A stretch of DNA of 64,000 bases, from positions 116,081,239 through 116,145,238 of the forward strand of contig OX578145.1 of NCBI GenBank assembly GCA_951213105.1, read 5' to 3'. The notes beneath the pieces were generated by a model. It did not search any database. It worked only from the letters and a program-made list of their open reading frames with translations, and was not told where the DNA came from. Made by a program: the position numbers and the translations under genes. The stretch comes from Amaurobius ferox (Eukaryota > Arthropoda > Arachnida > Araneae > Amaurobiidae). Positions 37,039 through 48,123 of the stretch are shown in pieces; within the stretch, counting starts at the first letter, position 1, and each line of letters begins with the position of its first letter.

Positions 37039-37448
37039 AAAAAATTGAAGCCATATCGCCAATTTGGGGACTTGTGGAAATATCACCAATCTGGCAATGT
37101 TAAACAGTTAAACTGAAAATCAGATATAATTTATTTCCTAATACCTATCACTTTGCGGAAGTTATTAATTTAATATTCTTAATTCAAAATATAACTAATT
37201 TCACTATTCGTGAGGCAGATACGTTTTGTTAAGGGACCGTAAAATAATTACGTTTTGTTAGGGGATCGTATAGTAATTTATAATATTGATGTGTGGTCAG
37301 CGGGACCAAATTAATTTAAGTATATAAGGTATTTAAGTATATTAATTTAAGTATAATTTAAGTTAAGGAGTATTTTAAAAGCACCTATAAATTGCATTTT
37401 CATAAGCAGCAGTTGAGTTTATGTTTCATTTTATGATTTTCCCTGCAG
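37039..37448 (+). other. 3' end of the upstream dystroglycan intron
   Basis: AT-rich; it ends in a pyrimidine-rich stretch and the acceptor ...TTCCCTGCAG before the exon. Repeated TTAAGTATA words occur at 37310-37370. The beginning of this intron is not in the window, so it is longer than 37 kb unless an exon was missed. Confidence 0.7.
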
Positions 37449-37572
37449 GTTACAGAAGCAGGAGAGAGTAGTTTGCCAGCCTGGCTGCAGTTTGATGAGA
37501 AACGGCTAGTTTTCAAAGGTGTGCCATCACCGGCGGACGTGGGACATCTGTATATATGTATTAAAGCTATCG
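37449..37572 (+). CDS. Dg: Dystroglycan, internal exon (end of N-terminal cadherin-like domain)
   Basis: This 124 bp exon is bounded by a CTGCAG acceptor and a G|GTAAGT donor. It encodes 41 codons plus one base, including SLPAWLQFDEKRLVFKGVPS and DVGHLYICIKAIG. The pattern 'LP.WLQFD...L.G.P...D.G...I...A.G' is the C-terminal half of the first cadherin-like (Ig-like) domain of alpha-dystroglycan. The final G joins with GA at 52179 to make Gly, and the sequence continues DYTTKDVFSIEI, so the splice is phase 1 and in frame. The exon starts on a codon boundary, so the preceding exon, which lies outside the window, must end in phase 0. Dystroglycan is the transmembrane receptor linking extracellular matrix to dystrophin. 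The signal peptide and first half of this domain are not in the window. Confidence 0.93.
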
Positions 37573-37697
37573 GTAAGTACGAGTATTATTCTTGCTATCT
37601 CATACCACTGAGCACAGCAGCGGTTTACAGCTTTTATTCACTCTAGAATTTCCCTGACTGTTCAGTTTTAAATGTGTTTGTTCTTCTGTACTTAAAT

Positions 37698-37920
37698 TCT
37701 GATGTGGACAGCACATGAGTTTCCTTATATAATGCAGTTAATTGACTTGCATAGTGAATAAAAAAATCTGATATGGTCAGCACATGACTTTACCTACAGA
37801 CTCAAATTCATTTTCTCTTTATTTCTTTAATAATTCATTAAATTGGGCTTAATGGCACAAAATAACACGCATAATTGTTTAAAATGACATTGAACGTGCA
37901 CTTCATGTACACATCATTTC
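37698..37920 (+). repeat. Family B start fragment followed by family C fragment
   Basis: TCTGATGTGGACAGCACATG at 37698 continues in the B manner for about 45 bp (TTCCTTATATAATG). TCTGATATGGTCAGCACATG at 37767 then continues in the C manner (ACAGACTCAAATTCATTTTC...). Both are 5'-end fragments in the same orientation, again head-to-tail. Confidence 0.75.
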
Positions 37921-38171
37921 TTAAATATAAATTGCTTTACCTGTTTTACCTTGTTTCATCTGTGGTATTATTATACTATTGGAACCAAAAAGCAACTGAA
38001 TGTTATCTATACGGATTTTAGTAATAATTTAGCAGCATTTGATCACATCGATTTGGGGTTATCAACCTGTAAACTAATTGCTAGTGGTTTGAGCGTTAAT
38101 TTATCGACTTGGCTGTGCTTGTATATTACAATTAGGCTTTATTCTGTATTTTGCATTAACTCTAGACTATA

Positions 38172-39041
38172 CAGGGTGTCCCAAAAAGATTGAAACACGC
38201 TTTAATTCTTTACCTGTTGGAGATAAGTGGGCAATGTAAATTTCAAAAATGTTGAAAGTAAGGTAGGAAATAAGACTATGTTAATGAAATAGTCCTCCCA
38301 TTCATTTTCAAAAAGTTACACTTTTTAAATTTTTATACGACCCCCTTAGACAAATTGGGTCAATCAGAAATTTTTTATTTTTAATGCAACAAGATCATTA
38401 CAAAAACCGCATATCTGTATTTTTAAAATCAACTGAATTACGATAAAGGAAAAAACCTGACCTATGCCACTTTTCCGTACCATGTGAAAGACTGTTTCAT
38501 CAGTGAAAATGGGGATCATAAACAAATGGACGATGGAAATTGTTGAGATCAAAAATACGTTAATATGTGTCAAAATTTTTTATCGCAAATGCATCTAAAT
38601 AAAACATTACACAGACAGATATCATATAAAGCATTGGTACTCACTACGCGGTTGGGTATCCTATGTATTATCATCCAGCTTTATCTCTCTTGTGATATGT
38701 CTCAAATTTACATTTCTAATTTGATATAGAGTCCCCATTCACAATGTTCAATTCTCAATTAAATATAACTCGCTCAATTTTAAAGATACAGATATGCGGG
38801 TTTTTTTTTTTTTTATGATCTTGTTGCATTAAAAATAAAATTTTTCTTATTGATTAAATTTGTCTAAGGGGGTCGTATAAAAATTTAAAAGGTGTAACTT
38901 TTTGAAAATGAATGGGAAGGCTATTTCATTAACATAGTCTTATTTCCTACCTTACTTTCACCATGTTTGCAATTTACATTGCCCACTTATCTCCAACAGG
39001 TAAAGAATTAAAGCGCGTTTCAAACTTTTGGGGACACCCTG
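38172..39041. mobile_element. Long-inverted-repeat element inserted in the RT pseudogene
   Basis: An 870 bp element with inverted repeats of roughly 250 bp: CAGGGTGTCCCAAAAAGATT at the left faces ...TTTTGGGGACACCCTG at the right. The arms stay alignable to about GATCTTGTTGCATTAAAAA. It is flanked by TATA on both sides (38168-38171, 39042-39045), and removing it restores the RT reading ...DY|SNSSGVPQG, so the target is TA or TATA. The central part holds a short - strand frame with IFTDETVFH, resembling the second catalytic region of mariner/Tc1-type transposases. It is probably a non-autonomous relic of that group. Confidence 0.85.
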
Positions 39042-39465
39042 TATAGTAATTCCTCTGGTGTTCCTCAAGGTTAATTTTTTTTTTTATTAATGAAATACCC
39101 TGGATTTTTTAAAACTGCCAAATGTCTTACAATTTATGTGAACTTTAACTATGCTTTATGTATGCTTTAACTATGCATTACGATTTATGTGAACTTTAAC
39201 TATGCTTTATGTGAAAATCAACTCATTAACTGATTGTGAATTGCTACAGAATGATCTTCATAAACTGTATAACTGGTCTGTTTTAAATAGATCAATTTAA
39301 ATATTTCTAAGTGCTGCGTTATGAGCATTGCTAGGATCCATAATATTCACAATTACAATTAACTCTTAAATAGTTTGCCTCTATCTCGCTGTACTCGTTT
39401 CATTGATTTAAGTGTCATATTTTATTATACATTTAACTTTCAGCGGCATATCGATAACACTATTA

Positions 39466-40428
39466 AACAGGAAAGATCAATCATGCATAAAGCATTGATT
39501 ATGAAACACTTTTCAACTGAAATCCATACTGCGATACATTCAGCGGTGATATTTTTTAATTACCACAGAACTACGATAATTTATTTTACTTGAAAACTTA
39601 AAACTTAACCGAAAAAAATGAACTTTATTCATATAACGTCATCGAAATATAAATCGTCTGGTTCTCTATGTAAAAGAAGTGAATATTTCATTCATACACT
39701 TTTATTCCAGACTCCAGAGTTAAATAATTTTGCGTGAAAAAAAATCAGCAATTCTTATACAACTTATCTTTACAATCATTTGTTTACATTCTGCATCCAT
39801 TAAAATTAGGTTCCGTTGTAGAAATAATCAAAGTTTGATGATCATTTAAACTGAAACATATTGTAATTGTGTTGGCGCAGAATATAAATGCACAAAAAGT
39901 AGGCAAAATTAAAGCGGTTTTAGAACGGATGCAACACAAAATATAAATTTAAAAGAACTTTAAAAATCACGATTTTTACTCTGGGAAAAAAGATGGACGC
40001 CATATTTTATTTTGAAGTGGGTCATGTGATCTCTTCATATTATATGGGTGTAATTATAATTTTTATTTTTATTTAAAAACTACCGAACATATTCTACTGA
40101 AATATTTTTTATGTATTTTATGGGAAAATTTGGATATTTTCTACAACTTTGGAAACAATTTGTAAATTTTAAATTTGTTTAAAAAATGTTTGGAAAATTA
40201 GTTCCCATAGGGTTCAATGTATTTCATTTTTTCAACCCGGGTTCAATCCAACACTAATTAGGTGATATTATTAATTTACATTCCCATATGTCCCACAGAC
40301 CGTCTGAACAGCATACTAAATTTCATTTTGATAAAGTCATTTCTACGGCAGGTGTCGTGCGAACAGACAGACAGACAGAATGAACAAAGTCATAAACACT
40401 TTTCAACTATGCTGGAAAGTGTTAAAAA
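39466..40428 (+). mobile_element. Family D element inserted in the RT pseudogene
   Basis: Complete, from GAAAGATCAATCATGCATAA to the terminal hairpin AACACTTTTCAACTATGCTG and GAAAGTGTT, with (GACA)n at 40365-40378. It interrupts the retrotransposon between ...RHIDNTIKQ and ...the next recognisable frame. Confidence 0.85.
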
Positions 40429-40863
40429 GCCTGCCAAAGACATAGTTTCACCTTGAGACGATCTCATGTTTCTGCCAAGACTGATACTATAATTTGTCTT
40501 TATAATACCCTTGTTAAACCAATTTTAGAGTGCTGTTTAATGATCTCGGAGCCTATTTATAATCTGCATTTTCAACAAATATAAGTCGTGCAAAGTAAAT
40601 TTTTAAGTACTATTAATTACAAATTTTCCAGCAATTATCCATATGATATACATACTTGTGAACTTGGACAAAAATTTAATTTAATGTCTCTTAAAAAAAA
40701 AAAGAAGCTGGTCCTGCCTCTTGTTTTACTATAAAGTTTTAAATAATACTATTGATTGTCCCGCTTTACTTTCTTACCTGAAATTCCACATACCTGTTAA
40801 TAATACTAGAAAAACAAAACATTATTTCACATTACTACTGTTAAATGGAATTGCATTAAGAGC

Positions 40864-41852
40864 TTTTTAACATTTTCCAACATAGTTGAAAAGCGTTTAT
40901 GACTTTGTTCATTCTGTCTGCCTGTTGGACCGTCGGTTCACATAATAACTGCAGCAAAAATGACTTATCAAAATGAAATTTAGCATGTTGTTGAGACGGT
41001 CTGTGGGACATATGGGGATATAAATAAATATCACCCAATTAGTTTTGGATTGAACCCGGGTTGAAAAAGTGAAATACATTGAACCCTATGGGACCTCATT
41101 TTTCAAAAATTTTTTAAGCAAAGTTAAAATTCACAAATTGCTTCTAAAATTTTAGGAAATATTCAAATTATCCCATAAAATATGTAAAATAAAATTCTAT
41201 CAAAATATGTTTGGTAGTTTTTTAAATAAAAATTAAAATATTAATTGCACTCATATTATATAAAGAGATCGAGTGACCCACTTCAAAGTAATATATAGCA
41301 TCCATCTCTTTTTTCCAGTATAAAAATCGTTATTTTTAAAGTTCTTTTAAATTTATATTTAGTGTTGTATCCGTCCTAAAACCTCTTTATTTTTGTGTAT
41401 TTTCTGTGGATCTATATTCTGTTCCAAAGCAATTACAATATTTTTGAGTTTAAATGATCATCAAACATTCAAACTTTGATTGTTTCTACAACGAAGCCTA
41501 ATTTTAACGGATGCAGAATGTATACAAGTGATTGTAAGATGAGTTGTATAAGAATTGCTGAATTCTTTTCATGTGGAATTATTTAGCTCTGGAGTCTGGA
41601 ATAAAAGTGATAAGAATTAAATATAACATTGCTTTTACATAGAGAGTCATACGATTTATATTTCTATGACGTCATTTAAATAAAGTTCATTTTTTTTTCA
41701 TGAAGTTTTAGGTTTCAAATATAATAAATTACTTTAGTACTATGATAATTTAAAGAGTATCACAGCTGAATGTATTGCATTTTAGAGGCGTTTAAATAAA
41801 TTTGTATTTCACTTGAAAAGTGTTTCATAATCAAAGATTGACCTTTCTTGTT
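40864..41852 (-). mobile_element. Family D element, complete copy, reverse orientation
   Basis: The mirror image of the copy at 39466-40428, separated from it by 435 bp of retrotransposon, so the two form a large inverted pair of about 1 kb arms. It runs from the hairpin at the left to AACAAGAAAGGTCAATCTTT (read on the - strand) at the right. Confidence 0.85.
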
Positions 41853-42010
41853 TTTTTTTTCTTTGGCTTTATTATAGAATTTATCGAAAAGAAGTAGGGG
41901 AGTAATAGGCAACATGAAGCTTCCCAGAACGATTAGATCTAAAATCAAATCTCTGACATAGTCTTAACATGGGAATTCAGGGCAAAATGCACGGAATACG
42001 TGCTCTGTGT

Positions 42011-42795
42011 CAGTGTTTCTCAACCTTTGTGAGATCACGGTTGGGTAAATTATTTTTGTATAAGAGCCCAGTCCCAACAACTTACTCGTAAATACCTTTT
42101 TATTTTTTTTAAAGTTCATACATTAAAATAATATGAGTAATATATATAAAAGCTAGCTTCCACTCCGATCTTATAATTCGGGTACAGGTTCCAAGCATCT
42201 TTTTGATCAGATGTCTTGTGGCAAGAGCAGAGTCGTCTGCTTGCCGCACGTGCGGCAGCAGACGACTCTGCTCCTGCTAAAGACACCTGATCAAAAAGAT
42301 GCTTAGAACCTGTACCCGAATTATAAGATCGGAGTAGAAGCTAGCTTTTGCTCTAAACTTATGTCGGTCTTATAAGCACCAGGTCCCTGTTTCAAACCTG
42401 GCAACATTCATCCGCCACAATATAATTCAATATAAAATTGATTATGGTATTATTAAATTGATTTTACAGATGTTGGCTTGAAAAAAAAAACGATATTGAG
42501 ACAGAAAGATATTTATCCATTGTAATTCACCATAGAAGTTATCTTTACCGTCTATTATTCACATCACAATTTAAATGCGGCTTGGTCACCGCATTAGTTA
42601 CACAGATGTTATTTAGGCGTTCTGGTTCTGAGCTTTTTCGACACATTTACAAATATTACGATCTTTAAAATATTTCCACTATGAACTATTTATTCATAAA
42701 AAAAAAATGCTTAGAAAACTAAAACAACACATTCCAGGAGAATCTCTCGCGGCCCAGTATAATGGATGCCACGGCCCGTCGGCTGAGAAACACTG
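42011..42795. mobile_element. Non-autonomous hAT element
   Basis: Terminal inverted repeats CAGTGTTTCTCAACC at the left and GGCTGAGAAACACTG at the right (one mismatch in 15), the typical hAT form. The flanking octamers CTCTGTGT (42003-42010) and CTCTATTT (42796-42803) agree at 6 of 8 positions, fitting an 8 bp duplication. It has no transposase frame, and contains a long internal hairpin at 42148-42349. Confidence 0.85.
42148..42349. repeat. 202 bp palindrome inside the hAT element
   Basis: The left arm AAAAGCTAGCTTCCACTCCG... and the right arm ...CGGAGTAGAAGCTAGCTTTT are complementary over about 100 bp at roughly 92% identity. The centre is a perfect GCCGCACGTGCGGC (42243-42256). Differences cluster at TTGTGGCAA against TTTAGCAGG. 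Confidence 0.92.
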
Positions 42796-43186
42796 CTCTA
42801 TTTTAATTACCATAAAAATATCAAAAATATTCTTTGGAGTCCTCGAACTTGTAATATTTTGTGGGCCTGTTTATGTTATAAAAATTTTTCATTATTTAAA
42901 TTAACAAATATGGAAACTATTTTGGAAAAAAAAAATATTCCAAACCCCAAAACTACTTTAGCTTAATGGATAATACAGCCCTGGTTATAGCCATGACTTT
43001 TCGAATTGATCTTCCACTATCTAACTCTAAAGCATTTCTGATTGGAGAAATACCGCTTAGGTAAAGGCTTTGATACAGTGGTTAATTAACCTTTTGCTTA
43101 CGGGTAGGACAGCATCCATCCCAAACGAAGAACCTCTCAAAAAGACAGGTATTTGACATACCCCATCCCAAACAGTTCGATCCCCT

Positions 43187-43226
43187 TTTGCAGACATTGG
43201 CGTCCATGGACGCCAATGTCTGCAAA
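43187..43226. repeat. Perfect 40 bp palindrome
   Basis: TTTGCAGACATTGGCGTCCA followed by its exact complement TGGACGCCAATGTCTGCAAA. The symmetry continues imperfectly into CCCCTT on the left and AAGGGG on the right, where a poly-G run follows. There is no spacer at the centre. Confidence 0.95.
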
Positions 43227-43947
43227 GAAGGGGGGGGGGGGTAACTTTCAGTATTTGATGTCATATGCTACGCAAAGCTCCATGGTTACATCATAAAAAT
43301 TGAAATGTTCATCCGTGATTGAAATACGTTTGGCAACATTTTGTGGCAGCGTTATCCAGGATAGACAGATAAATCAAGGTGTTTATATTATTAATAATTA
43401 TTATACAATATTGTTTAAGGACATTGTTGACTACAGTAATTTTCAACAAAGATTTCTCATAAATTTTCAGTGCACTTATTCATACATGGGCGCCCGTAGG
43501 ATGTTTTCCGGGGGAGGGGAGGAGGTGTAAACTCGTGAATAAAATGTATAACATCGTCTAGCTTGATGCTCGCCTTTGTTATCTCGAATATCCAAGGGGG
43601 AGAGTGTCGTGCCCCATTTAAAATGCTTTACTTCGTATGTATTTATCTTACACAGGTAATATAATTTTAAAATATTGTGCATTTCATTCACTCTTAGCAG
43701 TTTTATGTTAAATTATTTTATTTTACTCGCCAAGGAAATAAAACTTATTGAAAATGCGAATTCCAATATAAATTCACTTATAATACAAAAACCTTTTCCA
43801 AGTTAAAATACCAATCGCTCAGCCTCCTCAGTTAAAAGAATCACGCTATGCCACTGCAAGCTTTTAAGAAACGTGAGATCCCAAACCGTCGCTTGGATTG
43901 CTTGCCTCTTGGGACGCATGACAGCAATGTTTGGCATTCGCTTGAAA

Positions 43948-44071
43948 TTTTTGGTGCGCTAAAGGTATTTTACGGGTATTTTTGGTGCGCTAAAGGTATT
44001 TTACGGGTATTTTTGGTGCGCTAAAGGTATTTTACGGGTATTTTTGGTGCGCTAAAGGTAATTTTACGGGG
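43948..44071. repeat. 31 bp tandem repeat, 4 copies
   Basis: TTTTTGGTGCGCTAAAGGTA followed by TTTTACGGGTA, four copies in tandem. The first three are identical and the last differs by small changes at its end (GTAATTTTACGGGG). The near identity points to recent expansion. Confidence 0.95.
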
Positions 44072-44240
44072 AAGTAACTGGGACGGCGTCCAGGAAATTT
44101 TTAGTATCGCAAATGTGTTTTCATTTTTAAAATAGTCCGGTTTTTTCGTATTTTTGCTACGCTGTCTTTAAAAATACACACAGTTACCAAATGAAAATGA
44201 AAATTGAATAAAAAGTGCAAATTCAATGTAATTTAAAATA

Positions 44241-47200
44241 TACTACCCAACACAGAAAATGCAACACCATGAAAAATCGAATAGAGTGCAATGATAAAAG
44301 ACAAACAGACAGAGATGGCATATTTAAATAAGTGATGTTAATTCCAAAAAGATAATGTAATACAGTAATGGCATAGACATGGTGATCAGTAGGCAGCAGG
44401 ACCACCTCTTGCGGCGATACAAGCAACAACCTTTAGAGCAGGGATGCACGGACTTGTTAAGACTAAAGGCCACATAGATCCACTGTGACTTATGGGAGGG
44501 CCACCAAAAAAGAACTTCAAAGTTATCTACCATATATTGTTTATTTTATTTATACCTATAATAATGGCTACGAAAAAGGATAATAAAAAGTAAGTTCATT
44601 TAATTTGATGCGTGACATTGCATTGATTTGACAATTGTTTTGATATTTGGTTTGAGTTTTGTAGTAGCCAACTGCAAAATTTATTCTAAATTTTCATCCG
44701 TCAAGAGGTTCCTATTTTTTGATTTGTTAATATTCATGACTGAAAAAGTTTGTTCACAAATATATGTTGACCAAAGACGTTTGCGCATTTTAATGCATTA
44801 TCTAGCAACGATTTATAATTGTTTTTATCGACACGATAGAAGTTTAATAAATTGCCTTCATGAAATTTATTTCGTAGGTTCTCATCGTTTTGCATGTCGA
44901 TGAGTTCAAGCTGTACTGATTCAGATGCATTTTCGGGCAACACTGCAAAAGGGTTGCTAAATAAGTCTAGCAACAGTTTAACTTTTTGAAAATCAGTAAA
45001 ACGATCCTTGAAGGCTGATATCAAGTTACCAATCTTTGCAGCATATACAGTTTTGAAGTTGGCACATTGAACTTTTCAGAAACTTTCTTGCAATTAGGAA
45101 AATGGACGTGATTCCCTGACGTCAGTTGGGTTTGAAATAGATTTAATTTGCGCTGAAAAAGACAAAAGATATTTAAATGATTAGTAATGTCAACCAGTAA
45201 ACTAAGTCACATAACCAATCCGGACTTTTTATGTCAGAGACGTTTTTGTTTTTTACAGTCATGAAAATTTCAATTACATCAATTAAATTTATGAACGGCG
45301 ACTTAGCCACCTCACTTATAAAAAATTAAGTCACTATGTTCGCTTTCAATGTCTTCAAGAAACTTTTTTATACTGTCGTTGATTAAGGACAAGGAATTTT
45401 CTAAAATCAATTGTTGAAACCACAACGTTCAGGACATATTCAAATCCAAGTTTCTTAGGGCACAAGCTCTCCTGGTGGATTACAGTGGAATTGTATCAAC
45501 TCATCATCATGCGTGCCAAATGCTGTTTCAATAATATTATCTATCCAGATACAGCTCCCATCATGGAAGGAGCTCCGTCAGTCGTGATACCTGATAATTT
45601 TGTCAGATCTAAATCAATTTTGGAATGTCCCAAAAGCCCAGTGAACATGTCACTACCTTTCGTTTGATCTGACAATGAACTCTTTCCAATCAGCTCCTCA
45701 CTGACTTCAAACTCCTGCGTTATTCTACGTGCAAATATTAACAACTGAGCTGTGGAAGTAATTTCAGTTTATTCATCAATAGCCAATGAAAATCAGGCAA
45801 ATTTCTTTGAATAAGATGTTAATTGGTCCTTAACATTTTCTGACATTGCAGTAATTCTTCTTTGCATTTGCACAGTCATCTTGTTTAACCGAATTTTGAA
45901 ATGAACCTGGCGTAACAGCTACTTTGCTGTGCGCATGTGCAATTTTGAAAAATTAGCTATCGTGTGACTTGTTAAAGTTAAAATAATGCATGGTGAGGCG
46001 GGCCGCGGTCTGTACATCCCTGCCTAATAGGAACAGATGCAATGAGCGTGCGGACAGTTTTCTGATGGATGGATGACCATATGCCTTCAACCATCCTCTA
46101 CAGGTCGTCCTCTGTTTGAAGCGGGATGCAAGGCAATCAAACGAGAACCAATCACATCCTATACATGCTCGATGGATGAGAGATCTGGAGACAGCGAAGG
46201 CAAAGGAAGCACCTAGATACCTTGCAAGACTTGTCTGCTGATAATTGCCGTGTGCAGTCGCGCGTTATCTTGCTGGAAAACCGAAATTTTGCAATCGTTA
46301 AAAGTAAGGCAGTGCAACCGGCCACAGCACCTCATCTACATATCGTCGTGCCATCATTGTGCCTCTGTTACGAACCAGAGGTAACTAACTATCGAAGAGC
46401 CAATAGCACACCAAACCATGATACCGCGTTGTCGAGCAGTATGGTGTTCAACTGTCACTCGCAGCAGGATTGGATCTGTTTCCACATCGTCTACAAACTC
46501 TCACATGGTGACTGTCATTCGACAAACAGAACCGAGGCTCATCGATGAACACTACCCTATCCTATTCAGTCGTCCAAGAGGCTCGGGCCCAACGCCATTG
46601 CAGTCTCTCACATCGGTGTCCAGTCTTCGTAAAGGACAGTTTGAGTGCAAGAAGCTTTTGATCAATCGCCGAGAAACTGTTCTCGCTGATATTGGAACAT
46701 CCAATATTCCAATGTACCCTGCAAATTATGCAGAACGTCGACAGTCGTCGTTTGTGGAGCCGCCACCCCATGCCTTCGAATGCGTCGATCAACACTTGCT
46801 GACATACGTCTAGATGGACCTGTACCACTGCGGCAATTCACATGCCCTTCTTCAATCTATCTTCTCTAAATCCTTTGCACAGCGGACTCGTCTACACGTG
46901 TTTCAGCAGCAATACACCGTACGACCATCCACCAGTACGTAGGCCTAAAATGAATTCCCTCGCACGATCGTCCAAATGCTGAAACGGACTTCGGCGTTGT
47001 CAGCCAGGCATTTCTTCAACAACACGTGTCATCTGAAATAAAAACAGCTCGGAAAACGGGTTTCTGTAGGCGACACACAGTAATAACTGTGGACTCATCT
47101 GTCGTTTTTAACCCCTTTCTCCCGCGCTCTAATCACGTGACCGACTTGCATTTCAGATTATTTGCATACATCGGTCAGCTGCGTCTGTCTCGTAATTTGC

Positions 47201-47254
47201 ATAATTATACGGCCAAAGCTTCATGGTGTTGCATTACATATGTCGGGTAGTGTA
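44241..47254 (-). pseudogene. Tc1-type transposon with decayed transposase, inserted in family C
   Basis: Inverted ends: ACTACCCAACACAGAAAATG...CAACACCATGAA at the left and TTCATGGTGTTGCATTACAT...GGGTAGT at the right, flanked by TA. On the - strand the decayed frame at about 47000-46030 reads HHVRVCRRCGNRSNP, RGTMMARRYVDEVLWPVALP and ARATAHGN-like sequence, as in Tc1-like DDE transposases (region before and including DNARPH). Stops and shifts are frequent. The C-terminal part is separated by the hAT insertion: residues before VVAARGGPAAY lie at 44430 downward. Confidence 0.85.
44439..46022 (-). pseudogene. hAT transposon with decayed transposase, inserted in Tc1
   Basis: Ends CAGGGATGCACGGACTTGTT at the left and ...CGGTCTGTACATCCCTG at the right. 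The flanking octamers CTTTAGAG (44431-44438) and CCTAATAG (46023-46030) match at 5 of 8. On the - strand, SKKFA.FSLAIDE.TEITST and TQLLIFARRITQEFEVSEEL (approximate), then KLSGITTDGAPSMMGAVSG (about 45793-45541), are the catalytic-core region of ZBED/GTF2IRD2-like hAT transposases. FKDRFTDFQKVKLLLDLFSN to NVFGQHIFVNKLFQS (45024-44734) is the C-terminal dimerisation region. Stop codons interrupt the frame and the middle is shortened, so it is inactive. Confidence 0.88.
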
Positions 47255-47367
47255 ATTATGTGTGTTGTTTTGCGAAATTAAACTCAATTTAATAAGTTAT
47301 TAAAAAAATAAGGAGAAAATGAATTGAAGTGTGTAGGTAAAGTCATGTGCTGCGGACATCAGATTTT

Positions 47368-48123
47368 TACTTTCCCTACAATACATGATAATGTATAGGG
47401 AAAGGTATTGAAATCGTGTGAAAAATCGCAATTCGAGTTTTCAACGGATCTATACGTTTTGGGACCTCTAGAACACGAAAAAACTATTTTTAGCGTGACG
47501 TCTGTATTTGTGTGTGTATGATTGTCTATGCAATGTAAGTATTCACTCTAGCTCACATACTAATTGACCGAATTCCATAAAATGGCGCTGATTAGATTTT
47601 GATACGATTCTGAATAAAATAACCTTCCTTTTTTTTTTTTCGAAATAGCCAGCGAAAATCGTATGTATCCACTCTAGCTAAAATAAAATAATCGACCAAA
47701 TTTCCCAGAATTTGGTAGCTAAGTCAATTTTAGATTACCGTGGTGCTGATTAGATTTTGGTACGATTCGGTGGAAAAGAACCTGCCTTTTCTGCGAAATC
47801 TAAAATAAAGATTACGTATACTCAAATCTATCAATTAAATGTTTGCTTTATACGTAATTTTCAACGATATACAGAATAAGATCAATTCCATTACTCTAGG
47901 ACTAACTGTTCTCGAGATATTTTAGTTTTTTCGCATTTTTGCTACGCCGCCTTTGTAAATGTGCACAATTACCAAATGAAAATTGAATTAAAAGTGGAAA
48001 TTCGGTGTCATTTCAAATAATTATGCGTGTTATTTTGTGCAATTAAACTGAATCTAATGATTTAAGTAGTAAAGAGAGAATGAATTTGATTCTGTAGGGA
48101 AAGTCATGTGCTGCCCACATCAG
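47368..48123 (-). mobile_element. Family C element 2 of the tandem array
   Basis: A complete copy. The hairpin TACTTTCCCTACAATACATG...TATAGGGAAAG is at the left (47368-47405) and the start motif TCTGATGTGGGCAGCACATG (- strand) is at the right (48123). The junction with the copy to the left is GGGAAAGTAAAAATCTGATG (variant) read on the - strand, the same as at 24801-24815. Confidence 0.85.

Larger units (their letters stand above)
37951..40862 (+). pseudogene. Non-LTR retrotransposon reverse transcriptase, broken by two insertions
   Basis: Three pieces form one decayed ORF2. Piece 1 (37951-38171) reads VIYTDFSNNLAAFDHID, the RT motif with catalytic-site Asp (usually VIYTDFSKAFDRVDH). Piece 2 (39042-39466) resumes with DYSNSSGVPQG, the next RT motif, then LQNDLHKLYNWS and FIDLSVIFYYTFNFQRHID (compare DLGV.FD..L.F..HI). 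Piece 3 (40429-40862) has LYNTLVKPILEYC and NNTIDCPALLSYLKF-like sequence. Piece 1 and piece 2 are separated by a palindromic MITE, and pieces 2 and 3 by a family D element. Many stops and frame changes are present and the YADD motif is not visible. The motifs fit the Jockey/CR1 group. A later reverse-oriented D copy follows directly. Confidence 0.85.
42796..44104. other. Unassigned intron with a palindrome and a minisatellite
   Basis: Apart from the palindrome at 43187-43226 and the tandem repeat at 43948-44071 there is no recognisable element. Short frames here are not taken as genes. Confidence 0.5.
44105..47361 (-). mobile_element. Family C element 1 of a tandem array, host of a Tc1/hAT nest
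   Basis: The outer parts, 44105-44240 and 47255-47361, match contiguous sequence of the C copies at 47368-48123 and 20622-21601. The right end is the family start motif read on the - strand. Its own 3' hairpin is not seen at the left. Confidence 0.8.

Noticed and set aside
1..37448. Upstream dystroglycan exons (signal peptide, first half of the cadherin-like domain)
   Set aside because: I looked for the expected motifs before 37449 and found none; they are presumed to lie to the left of the window, although a very short exon could have been missed.
46222..46828. Overlapping ORFs on both strands
   Set aside because: They are shadows of the decayed Tc1 transposase on the - strand; none continues across the known motifs in one frame.
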